Part shown: piece by piece, positions 54,511 through 64,000 of the stretch
Layout: each line of letters begins with the position of its first letter
How positions within the stretch are numbered: the stretch's first letter is position 1
NCBI RefSeq assembly: GCF_000143415.4
Contig: NW_003314308.1
Location: 241,794 to 305,793 of the forward strand
Source of the DNA: Selaginella moellendorffii
Lineage: Eukaryota > Streptophyta > Lycopodiopsida > Selaginellales > Selaginellaceae
DNA length: 64,000 bases
Direction of reading: 5' to 3'
Program-made: the position numbers and the translations under genes
Notes under the pieces: model-generated
The model's input: the letters and a program-made list of their open reading frames with translations, nothing else
Database searches by the model: none
Told to the model about the DNA's origin: nothing

Positions 54511-57215
54511 CGAAAGAAATAAAATGGAAAAGAAAAATCTAATCTGTGAAAAGATTAATATAAAAAACCGTCAAAGAAACTTTGTCTCCAGATTTTTTAG
54601 AGTGTTAGTATCTCAATACTTGTTAATGTATGAGAACTTGTTAAAGATCTCATAACTTTAATTTTTGAGAAATAAAATTGAATTAGTTCAATTCATTATG
54701 GGATTATTTATAATGTGATTGGAAAAAAAATAAACACATAATCTTAACACATGTTTTCCCACAAAATCCTAATATACAATTATATAATGCCCTTTTGTCT
54801 TGAGTTGTATGTTACACAAAAACAATTTCAATATAAGTTATATAAATTTAGAGTTTAATTAGTTAATAAATTTTGCATTCCATAGTGTAAATTTTAAAGA
54901 ATTCAACTTCCACAATTAAATAGTTTAAACTTTAATTAATTTTGAAATTTGACCACAATTTTAAAAAGTTTTTGGTCAAGTGAAATTTTTTTGGGTGGTA
55001 TAATAAATTTTTATATATAAAATTAATTAAAGATATAATTGGAGGAATTAAATATATAATAAATAAAATCAATGGTGTTTGTATAAGAAAAATTTATAAA
55101 TAAAGATGTAAAGATTATTGTTTACATAAATTAGGTAATTCTTAAATTCTTAAAAATAATAAATCTTTAAGTTATTAAAGTACTAACCAAAAATTTTATG
55201 AAACACATATTAATTTTTTTTTGTGACTAGGCACAATATAAAATAAATAATAAATAATTAAAATATAAAGATAAAGTTTTTTTTATAACATTTACATATT
55301 TAAACATTTACTAAAAATAAGTAAATATAAAAGCTGCATTTGGGTATGTTTCAACATCAATCACACGGATTCTTTTAGCTTCTATGATTGAAAAAGCTGT
55401 GGGTATATCATTAGAGGATATCTACACCGAGATTGGAGTGTATTTAGATGGATAACATAATTAAAATCAATATTCATATAAATAAATAAATAAATAAAAT
55501 ATATATAATTATTTTTTTAATAAGATATTTTTATTTATGTTTTTTATAAAAATATATTACTCATGATAAGTGGGTTTAGGGTTTAACCATTGTAACAAAC
55601 AATATATCATATTTCTAAACCTGTATATTGACCATCATTTGAGATTATCTTTAATTCAAATTTACAACTATAAATAAAACTTACCTTTGTGTTTTACTTT
55701 CGGTCAACCTGGCTTATGTTAATTTAAACTCACAATATTCATTTTTTTGCAACATCATATATAGAAAGTTTGACTTACTTTATTTATCCTTTTTATCCAC
55801 TTCTCAAAAGAAATTTTGAAGCACCAAATTCTATTCAGACTTGTTACATTTGTCATTGGTTATCAATTTTTAACCTTACTCCACTATAAAATTTATTTGG
55901 CTTCACTATAGTAAAGTAAAATATTCTATTCGAACTAATTATATTTATCTTCACTCTAAAATTTATATTGTTCATCTTTGCTATATTACTAAATTACTTA
56001 TCTTCACTTTATCTAAACTCTTATTTATCACTCTCTCCCCTCCTCCAAAAGTTTGAAATGTTAAAGCAAAAAAGAAAAAGTAAATATTGTGGAAAAAAAA
56101 AATAGATGAAGAAACATTGAAAGAGGAATTTTTAGTACCTAATGGGGAAATAACAAAAAGGAAATGTGTTTAAAGCTTGGAGAATAAAAACCTTCCTATT
56201 TTAAAATGTCATAAAATAAATAAAAAATTCACACTATTCAATCCTTTTAACACATAACTCAACACTTGAGATATGAAAATTAATAAAAATGTCCACATTC
56301 TCAAGAAAACATATAAAACCATTAATAACAATGATAAAACAAAAACTTTTAACATTACTCACAACTAAAGATATATATTTTACCCAAAACTCTAACAAAA
56401 GTAATTTAACCTTTAAAATAGAGGATACTAACACTAGAATTTAAAAATATGATAACATGGAATAGAAAAAAGAATTAAAAAAGGTTATAAAAGAGTAAAA
56501 AGTAAAGAAAAAAGATCAAAAGGTAAACTAAATGATACTTTGTGAAATTTTTAACTTATCTCTAAATACATTTTTATAGTAATCAAGCTCCTTATCACAA
56601 TTTAGAATCCACTTAAGATCATATATATAGTATTCCTATGAACTTTATCTTTAAACATTCTTCAAAACTCAAACTATAACTATCCAATTGATATTATGAT
56701 TATGCTCCACATTAATGGGAAATAGTAGGACACTAAAAACAGAAATATCATGTAATCACATCCTATAGAAGTTGGAGATTGATAATATAATTACACCCTA
56801 TAACATAAAAAACTCAATCCAACTGAATAACATCAATAGCTTCAAGTGACATATTTGTATGGTGGAAAAAGGAAATGCAATGAAGTTCAAAAGGAAGAGA
56901 AAATCTAAGTATAACAATAATTAAAAGTTTAGATTTGACGAAAAGCTAATATAAATCTAGACTTAAAAGAGAAATAAGAATAAGAACAAATAAAGGAATA
57001 AGAATAAAAGCACAACCTTGAACACTATGTAAAGCAGTGCTAAAAAACTTTACCCTCTAGGAACAAGTTATAATGCCTTCTACTTCCATCAATGTGAGTG
57101 TTCAAGATATGGGAATATGTATATAAATTGGGGTTTAAACCCTTGTTTATATACAAGAATGGATTGACTAGATATTATAATTATTATATTATTAATACAT
57201 ATATTTACACACACA

Positions 57216-57288
<73 letters not shown>

Positions 57289-57700
57289 TTAGTTTATATG
57301 TAAATATTTTTCAAGTTACTTTTCTATTGTTATTTTTGAAAAACATTAGAATACTTTAATAAGTTTTTGCTGGTTAAATCATTGCATTCAAGTTTTATAA
57401 ATTTCCGAGCGCTCAAGTTTCATATGACAAACTTGGAAGACACTATTCAGATCTCAAAAACTAAAAAGCTACTTTCTGAATGATACACCAATGATTTCAT
57501 TGATAGATTGCACAAGAGCCTGGAAAAGTCGTTTACCACCACAGCTACAATAGCTATGTTGAATGAGAAGTAAAACAGCATAGGCGCTTGAAAGTTTTCT
57601 GGCGTGTCCAAAACTTTATTGCAAAATACTTTCTCTCACATTTTTTCCAACTGAATATAACTCATTCTCAACACAAACTTGAGTGAGGTAACATTGGAAC
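54511..57700. other. 3.2-kb very AT-rich intergenic region
   Basis: The AT content is very high throughout, with many short A and T runs and (AAAT)n near 55480. I found no gene, tRNA or transposon protein. The open frames here are short and low in complexity. This could hold old transposon relics or a matrix-attachment-like region, but nothing in the sequence proves either. Confidence 0.6.
57221..57285. repeat. (TA)n microsatellite
   Basis: About 32 perfect AT dinucleotides, preceded by a short (CA)n and GAGA stretch at 57208-57220. Likely polymorphic and able to form cruciform DNA. Confidence 0.95.
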
Positions 57701-57747
57701 TTGTCAAAGAGTGACCTTGAAATTGTTTTCCCCACTGCAAAACCCTA

Positions 57748-57750
<3 letters not shown>

Positions 57751-57790
<40 letters not shown>
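57751..57790. repeat. (CT)n microsatellite in the Ariadne leader
   Basis: Twenty perfect CT dinucleotides about 180 bp before the Ariadne start codon, just after a telo-box AAACCCTA at 57740-57747. It probably lies in or near the 5' untranslated leader, where CT-rich tracts are common in plant genes. Confidence 0.9.
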
Positions 57791-57792
<2 letters not shown>

Positions 57793-57969
57793 ACCAAAAC
57801 GGGAATATGCTTCGAGTGGCAGGGCATCAGGGTTTCTCGACGATTGAGCTTGGGGGAGAATGCAAGAGCTGGAGTAGCGGCGGCATCGGATCTGCGACTC
57901 GGCTGCGGCCGTGAGTAGCTGCGCAGCTCGAAAATCTCTGGAATTTAGGTCTGTAGGATCTCCTGGTGG

Positions 57970-60468
57970 ATGGATTCAGACGATGACATGCAAGACGCCT
58001 ACACCTCCGACGGCGACTACTATGGCGATGAGTACAGCGACGCGATGCCCAGCGACGAGGAGGACGATGACTCCGTCTACCCGTTTGATGATAATTCCAT
58101 GGACGATCTTTCCCCTTCCACTCGGGCGCCTCAGGTATAGCTCGGGAAATCGCGCGCTTTACATTTTGGCTGCCTTGTGCTTTCCAGAATAATTTCGTGG
58201 TGCTGAGTGAAGACGAAATTAGCAAGAGGCAAGAGGAGGCTGTGAAGAGCGTAGCGGGCGTGTTATCGATTTCCAAGGGCGATGCTAGTGTTCTTTTGCG
58301 GCACTTCAAGTGGTTCGTGTTGCGAAATCTCGCTCTCTCTTTTTTTTCTTTGATCGTGGTCGGTGAGCTTGAGCTCTTTTCTCTTTCCCAGGTGCATCAG
58401 TACTGTAAATGATGAATGGTTTGCCAATGAGCAAGCTGTTCGCAAGACAGTTGGTTTGCTGGAGAAATCCGCGGGGAGGAGACCTCCCAAAGAGGTGATC
58501 CTTGCAAGTTTGCTTTGTTTTTTCGATGCTTGACGTGGACTCTACTTCCAGATTGTTTGCGGGATCTGCTTCGATGCTTTCGGGGTTGACAAGATGAGAG
58601 CAACGGTTTGCGGGCATTACTTTTGTAGTTTATGTTGGACAGGTTGCTAAACGTAGCTGAAACGCTTGGCTTTGCTCACTGATTCGCACATTTTTCTTCT
58701 ACTGATCAGGATATGTTCATACTGCGATATCCGATGGCCCTGGATGTCTGACACTTCGATGTCCTGATCCATCTTGTAACGCTGCTGTTGGAGATGAGCT
58801 TGTTATGTCGCTGGTTTGCGAGGAAGACCGTGTCAAGTACAATAGATATTTGTTACGCTCGTTTGTCGAAGACAACCGAAAGGTGTCGCTTTCTGTTATA
58901 GCTGGATTGCTTAACTGACAAACTTGTCCAGGCAAAATGGTGTCCTGCTCCAGGATGTGATTTTGCGCTGGAGTATTTTCCAGGTAGTGGTTCACATGAC
59001 GTTGTCTGCAAGTGCGGTCATCCATTCTGCTGGAGCGTAAGTATGCGAAAGCTGTTCATGTTTTGGCTTTAACTTTGTGAAGCTGCAGTGTTTGGAGGAT
59101 GCCCATCGGCCCGTTGATTGCGAAACTGTGACGAAGTGGATACTGAAAAACTGCGCTGAATCCGAGAACATGAATTGGTATGCTGTTGCTTCCTAGTTGT
59201 AACGGCTGAATTCATCGTCTTTTCTTGCTGATCAGGATTCTCGCCAATTCCAAACCTTGTCCAAAGTGTAAAAGACCGATCGAAAAATCTCAAGGATGCA
59301 TGCATATAACGTGTACGCCTCCGTGCAAGTTTGAGTTTTGCTGGTAGGTGTTTTCTTTTTCTCGCTGATGACTGATTGATGTGTGGTAGGCTTTGTCTTG
59401 GACCGTGGTCCGAACACGGTGAGCGCACAGGGGGATTTTATGCTTGTAATCGGTATGAAGCTGCTAAGCAGGAAGGAGTGGTACGTATCTAGGTACTTCT
59501 CACTGCCTCAACTTTACAAATTTTCTTACAGTATGATGAAGCTGAAAGGCGTAGAGAGATGGCTAAGAACATGCTTGAACGTTATACACACTACTACGAA
59601 AGATGGGCCACAAACGAGTCATCCAGGCAAAAAGCGCTCTCTGATCTTCAACAGATGCAAGCTTTACATGTTTGTTGCTATGTTTTGTTTGTTCAGTCCT
59701 AATGTTTATCGTGTGATGCTTTCCAGATGGAGAAATTAAGCGACAGACAGTGTCAGCCTGTATCACAGCTAAAGTTTGTGACGGATGCTTGGATGCAGGT
59801 AGGCTCTATCCTGTATAGTTGTTCTTTTCTGATAAGTCTTTTGCCGTGTAGATCGTAGAGTGCCGACGGGTTCTAAAATGGACATACGCGTATGGTTATT
59901 ATCTTCCAGAAAACGAGGATGCGAAGCGGCAGTTTTTTGAGTACGTGCAAGGTATACAACATGGCCTTTTCTCTCGAGCATCGCTGATACCAAAGTGGAA
60001 AAATCAGGTGAAGCGGAGGCCGGCCTTGAGCGCCTACACCAATGCGCAGAGAAGGACTTGCAAGTCTTCCTGGGCGAGGATCCTCCGGATGTCCCGTTCA
60101 ACGAGTTTCGCACCAAACTGGCTGGTCTCACAAGGTAAGGCAAAGTTTGCAGTGGCATTTGCTCACGATCCGCGGCTGCGCGCAGTGTAACGAGGACTTA
60201 CTTTGAGAACTTGATGCGCGCGCTGGAGACGGGGCTATCGGACGTGGACAACTCGAAAGCGGCGGCCAACAGCAACAAGAACAGCAGCAGCAGCTCCAAG
60301 GCGTCGGGAAGCTCCCGGAAGAGCGGCAAGAAAGGCGGGAGCTCCAAGAACAATGGGGGCTCGAGCCGGAGCGCCATTGACGAGAGCGGTGTGTGGTCGT
60401 GCGAGCGCTGCACCTTCGCTAATCCATCCAGCGTGCGTTCGTGTCAACTGTGCCACCACAGGCCCTGA
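57970..60468 (+). CDS. ARI: Ariadne RBR E3 ubiquitin ligase
   Basis: 589 aa in fourteen exons: 57970-58134, 58188-58312, 58392-58494, 58552-58642, 58710-58882, 58932-59036, 59089-59177, 59236-59343, 59390-59480, 59532-59669, 59727-59798, 59852-59951, 60008-60134 and 60186-60468. An acidic N-terminus ([19 protein letters not shown]) and UBA-like region precede RING1 at about 134-161 ([20 protein letters not shown]), the IBR ([15 protein letters not shown]) and RING2 ([19 protein letters not shown]) with the catalytic cysteine in GCMH. The C-terminal Ariadne domain carries helices such as [15 protein letters not shown] Ser/Gly linker leads to a RanBP2-type zinc finger ([20 protein letters not shown]), as in plant ARI proteins. 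It transfers ubiquitin through a cysteine thioester. All key residues are present. Confidence 0.95.
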
Positions 60469-60758
60469 GAGAAGGAAGAAAAGTTGTCTTTAAGCAAAGT
60501 ATATTCTTGGTATTTTAGGGCTCCGTGAAGGGAATCCTGTATATTCCTAACGGTCAGCGAATCTAAGCATATTCGAATCAACAAAACTTCTCGTTTGAGT
60601 TTAGAGCAAAAGCTTGCGATTGTTCCTTTACACCGACAGAAGAATAGAGCTCAAGGTTCTGGGCTTCCTCCGATAATGGGAATTGGCATTCCCATCCTGG
60701 CGAGAACATTAGAGTTTGTAAGTTTCAAACCAGGCACAAAAAGCAAGAGCATCGACAC
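60469..60758. other. Tail-to-tail spacer
   Basis: 290 bp between the convergent Ariadne and scramblase-like genes; it holds both 3' untranslated regions and nothing else that I can see. Confidence 0.6.
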
Positions 60759-62370
60759 TCACCCGCTGTGTCTCGAGAAGTAATCGTTGTCGAGAGAGAC
60801 GGCAAGAGCTAGAACAATCGCTCTCTCGGTCAGTGTCAAAGAGCGAGAAACCGAAAGAGGCTCCACCTGGAAAAAGAAAAATCTCGCGAGCTCGCAAGAG
60901 GAAAACGCAAAGATATCCACCTGTGGATCAACGTTTTGAGCTTGCTCGCCGCCCTGCAAAACGTACTGGCCAGCAACTCCAGCTCTGTTTGTACCATCAG
61001 CGAGGACTTCGCCAAATCTCACGACATATTGCCCAGCATCTGTGAAGAACTGCATTCCAAGCAGTGAGATACTCGCTGGCCTGGAATTATCACACCATAC
61101 CTCGTAGCCAAATCCTCTCCAGTTGCGGTCCACGACGGCCAGAGTGTCGCCATTCTCGTCACACACAGTGAAAGTCCAGTTCCAAAAGCCCGGATTCTCA
61201 ACACGTCCAAACTGCGTCTTCCTGCATTCGTGTCGCACTGTCAAGTGACTCCAGGAATTTCGAGTTTCCGTGGTGCTTACCCGAGATAGAGATCATAGAT
61301 TCGTCTCCAGACATGCCATCTCCTGTGAACCTCACCAACAAGCTGCGAAAGTCGTGTTAAAACATCTCGAGTAGAAAGAGTTTAGTGCAGTACAATGCCA
61401 TCAACTTCCACAAAGATTGTGCTGTTGATCAACCAGGCTGGTCGTCGAACCTGACAGAAAGCGTCACAAGAGTAGAAGAAAGAAAAGAAATGGTAAGATT
61501 TGTAACCTGGAAAACCTGGTTGCCGTAGGCATCTAGAACATTGGCGATGAAAGGCCTCCTCGTTCGCAGTAACTGCGACATAGCTGCAATTAATCAATAA
61601 GCGATAACTGGGAACTCGTTCTAAAGCTTTACCTGGCGCATGATAAAGCTGCTCTCTTCAAGAAGATATCCAACAGCCTACCCAAACACTCAGTCCAAAA
61701 CAATGCCATACACTAGAGAAACTACTTACTGCTTGCGGCTGGCGAGGATCCATGATAACGTATCTGTTTTGCTGCAAAGGAAAAAAGAGAAGATAAAGAA
61801 AAACCAAGAGAAAGAGCTACAAAGGAATTACTTGCTCCAGACCGAAGGCAACGTTGGCCCACTCTATGTTCCTGGTGACCATCAAATCGGGCCTCGCTAA
61901 CACAGGAACAAGCCTGTGCTGTTAAAAGGAAGGGAAAGAAGAAGCAAAGCATGAGTTATAAGAGTTTCCAAAGAGAAAGCTTTACTTCTTGTGGAGAATC
62001 TGGCGCCAGAGCTCCAACAAGAGGTTCGCTGGGAGGAGGCTGCTCGGCATTGTAAACCCCTGCTATCATCGATCAAAATAAAGCTCCAAGAGCCAATTCA
62101 AAAAAATTTACCAGAGGAAGCGACTGGCTTGGAAAGCTTGAGCCTGAGCTTGCGCTCCTCGTCGCGCCGGCGCTTGTCGAAAAGCATCCGCTCAATCAGC
62201 CTTCTCCTGCTCAGAGACTGATCGTCGCCAACGCTCTGATTGCATGCCGGGGAAAGAGAAATCTCCCTCGCGCCGGCGGGATTGCTGCTCCATCTAGCGA
62301 AATGCGCGAGCTGATCGTCCGGAGCGCGCACTTGGATCCGCCGAGCCGCTCGTAAGAGGCGCCCAGCCAT
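60759..62370 (-). CDS. Scramblase-like mitochondrial protein (AIM25/LURP-one superfamily)
   Basis: About 349 aa in eleven exons: 62370-62112, 62059-61986, 61918-61832, 61771-61730, 61677-61633, 61572-61507, 61450-61394, 61342-61281, 61221-61101, 61049-60921 and 60866-60759; several introns are only about 50 nt. The N-terminus MAGRLLRAARRIQVRAPDDQ looks like a mitochondrial presequence. The core matches phospholipid-scramblase-like proteins: RYVIMDPRQPQAVGYLLEES, RTRRPFIANVLDAYGNQVFQ, EVHRRWHVWRRIYDLYLG, ENPGFWNWTFTVCDENGDTL, RNWRGFGYEFFTDAGQYVVR and the ending SLDNDYFSRHSG. Yeast AIM25 affects mitochondrial inheritance and stress tolerance; lipid scrambling by the plant members is unproven. 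A telo-box AACCCTAA lies at 62382-62389, just upstream. Confidence 0.9.
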
Positions 62371-62442
62371 TGCAAGGCCAGAACCCTAACTCTAAACCAT
62401 TTTTGATGTGGTATAATGTCAAAATTAAAAATAAACTAATGA

Positions 62443-62502
62443 CGCCGTTGCCGGGGATCGAACCCGGGTCGTCCGCGTGACAGGCGGAAATACTACAACG
62501 AC
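62443..62502 (-). pseudogene. tRNA-Asp(GTC) copy with deleted D-arm
   Basis: Sixty nt that equal the neighbouring tRNA-Asp except for the loss of 12 nt, which removes the D-loop and most of the D-stem (GTCGTTGTAGTA runs straight into TTTCCGCC). Acceptor stem, anticodon arm with GTC and T-arm remain. The lost piece is bordered by GTA in the intact copy, so slippage between short direct repeats is likely. Without the A box and D-arm it is unlikely to be transcribed or folded normally. Confidence 0.88.
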
Positions 62503-62577
62503 ATCACATTATCTTAACTTAAACAATGTAAATAGCTTTACCAAAAACTGAAAACTGATTATTTTTAATAAAACTAA

Positions 62578-62649
62578 CGCCGTTGCCGGGGATCGAACCC
62601 GGGTCGTCCGCGTGACAGGCGGAAATACTTACCAGTATACTACAACGAC
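62578..62649 (-). tRNA. tRNA-Asp(GTC)
   Basis: A 72-nt cloverleaf with no intron. The acceptor stem pairs GTCGTTG with CAACGGC (one G-U pair) and has discriminator G. The D-arm region is TAGTATACTGGTAAGTAT. The anticodon stem pairs TCCGC with GCGGA around loop CTGTCAC, giving anticodon GTC. The T-arm is CCGGGTTCGATCCCCGG. Compared with the usual plant tRNA-Asp the D-loop has one change (ACTGG for AGTGG). CCA is not encoded, as expected for a nuclear gene. It lies in a tandem duplication of about 135 bp with the broken copy. Confidence 0.95.
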
Positions 62650-62726
62650 ATCTCATTATCTTAGTATTAAACGAAAATTAAAATCTCATTTCACTATTTA
62701 GAATGAAACATTAAAATGATAATAAT

Positions 62727-64000
62727 ATGGATCGGCAATCATGGATAAAAGCCATACAAAATTGCAAGACACTTCCAATAGCTTCCAAGATCGATGCAGA
62801 GTTGAGACATAAGATTGCTTCTCATGACACTTTCCTCTTTAACAAGCTCATTGAAATGTATGGCAAATGCGGCAATCCAGGCCAAGCCAAGAACATCTTT
62901 GACACAATGCCACAAAGGGATATATTTTCCTTCCACCTTATGATCTTAGCCTACTCCTACAATGGCCACCTTTGCGAAGCCAAGATCATCTTTGACAGTC
63001 TCATGCCAAGCCACACCACAGTCTCTTGGAACACAATGCTATCAGCACTTGCCCAAAACGGGCATCTTCACTCTGCCAGAGAGCTCTTTGATCAAATGCT
63101 CGAAAGAAACATGATCTCCTGGACCACAATGTTGGCTGCCTTCTCGCACAGCGATAACCTTCAAGAAGCCCTGAGTATATTCCATGAGATGCCACTGTGG
63201 GATCTGGTGGCATATACCACAATGCTGGGTGCTCTCTCCCGTGGTGGCGACGTTGACGCTGCGAAAAGGCTGTTTGACCAGTCCCCGCTGTGGGATCTTG
63301 TGTCCTGGACCGCGCTGCTAGCGGTATATGCCCAGAACGGGCATCTGGAAGATGCCAAGTTTGTGTTTGATGAGATGCCAGAGCACGATTTGGTATCTTG
63401 GACCTCGATGCTAACAGTATATTCTCGAACCGGACACGTACAAAAATCTCGGGAGACGTTTGATCGCATGCCGGAGAGGAATCTATTCTCGTGGGCTGCA
63501 ATGGTGGCGGTATATACGCGAGAGGGTGACATGGAATCCGCGGAGAAAACTTTTAGCGAGATGCCACAGTGGAATCTAGTCTGCATGAACGCTATGGTCT
63601 CGGGATATTCTCACACCGGGAATTTCTATGCCGCAAGGAGCCTGTTTGAACGTATGCCTCTTGGCAATGTAATTACGTGGAATATTATCCTGGCAGCGTA
63701 CGTAGCACGTGAAGACTACAACAAAACGTGTGTCATCTTTAGCCAAATGCCTCAATGTGATTTGTTCTCTTGGAATATGCTCTTGACAGCATATGCCCGA
63801 AAAGGGTATCTGGAGGAAGCAGGACATATTTACCACACAATGCCACAAAGGAATCTTGTTTCAATGACCGCAATGCTAACAGCATATTCCCAACATGGGT
63901 ATCATTTTGAAGCAAAGATGCTGTTTGATGCTGCCCCTCAACAAGATCAGGTCCTTTGGAACTCTATCCTTGCAGCATATACCCAAAACGGGTATATTCC
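62727..64000 (+). CDS. PLS/S-type PPR protein, 5' part, cut by window edge
   Basis: An open frame from ATG 62727 (MDRQSWIKAIQNCKTLPIAS) runs without a stop to the end of the window, at least 424 codons. After the N-terminal cap come about 12 modules, mostly 31 residues (for example GHLEDAKFVFDEMPEHDLVS, then WTSMLTVYSR), the S-like type also seen in the gene at 11925-13643. One module has an extra residue (FDSLMPSHTTVSW). The C-terminus, and so any E or DYW domain, is outside the window. The start lies only 77 bp from the tRNA-Asp gene. Likely role: organelle RNA binding. Confidence 0.9.
   Translation, partial: MDRQSWIKAIQNCKTLPIASKIDAELRHKIASHDTFLFNKLIEMYGKCGNPGQAKNIFDTMPQRDIFSFHLMILAYSYNGHLCEAKIIFDSLMPSHTTVSWNTMLSALAQNGHLHSARELFDQMLERNMISWTTMLAAFSHSDNLQEALSIFHEMPLWDLVAYTTMLGALSRGGDVDAAKRLFDQSPLWDLVSWTALLAVYAQNGHLEDAKFVFDEMPEHDLVSWTSMLTVYSRTGHVQKSRETFDRMPERNLFSWAAMVAVYTREGDMESAEKTFSEMPQWNLVCMNAMVSGYSHTGNFYAARSLFERMPLGNVITWNIILAAYVAREDYNKTCVIFSQMPQCDLFSWNMLLTAYARKGYLEEAGHIYHTMPQRNLVSMTAMLTAYSQHGYHFEAKMLFDAAPQQDQVLWNSILAAYTQNGYI

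Noticed and set aside
57098-57292. Open frame containing a YIYIYI run
   Set aside because: It is only a translation of the (TA)n microsatellite.

Overview
The window looks like nuclear DNA of a lycophyte, most likely Selaginella moellendorffii or a close relative. Many introns are only about 45-70 nt long, genes are packed and often share promoters, and there are several large, nearly intronless PLS-class pentatricopeptide repeat (PPR) genes. The remaining genes are plant families: RanGAP with a WPP domain, a euANT-type AP2 factor, an RPK2-like receptor kinase, CYP704 P450s, an ARID-HSP20 protein, Aurora kinase and Ariadne. The species is inferred from this pattern; no search was run.

Layout. 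1-4109: the 5' part of a decayed Ty3/gypsy element on the minus strand (LTR, gag, protease, RT, RNase H, start of integrase). 4110-11880: AT-rich accessory DNA with diverged copies of an unclassified repeat, one copy joined to a tract resembling 5S rRNA, and a broken PPR pseudogene. 11925-18820: four minus-strand genes (PPR, 3-ketodihydrosphingosine reductase, RanGAP, ERD7-like senescence protein). 19095-20335: a decayed duplicate of the reductase locus. 21838-24178: double-AP2 transcription factor. 25872-31611: two head-to-head paralogous PPR genes, one of them very large. 32030-37344: DUF1644 protein and RPK2-like LRR kinase. 39560-44957: a convergent inverted pair of CYP704 genes. 45615-54510: PB1-Raf kinase, AP-4 sigma, ARID-HSP20 and Aurora kinase. 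54511-57700: very AT-rich DNA with a long (TA)n. 57970-62370: Ariadne E3 ligase and a scramblase-like mitochondrial protein, tail to tail. 62443-62649: tandem tRNA-Asp genes, one with its D-arm deleted. 62727-64000: start of another PPR gene that runs off the window.

The genes do not form one pathway. Most are housekeeping or regulatory (nuclear transport, vesicle coats, mitosis, ubiquitin, sphingolipids), and short telo-box motifs lie near several of their starts. The PPR genes probably serve organelle RNA processing. No wholly new system could be established. The best leads are the CYP704 pair, whose exon 4 is almost identical between more diverged exons; the unclassified repeat with its 5S-like tract; the giant PPR with lengthened repeat modules; and the 69-bp shared promoter between the two PPR genes.
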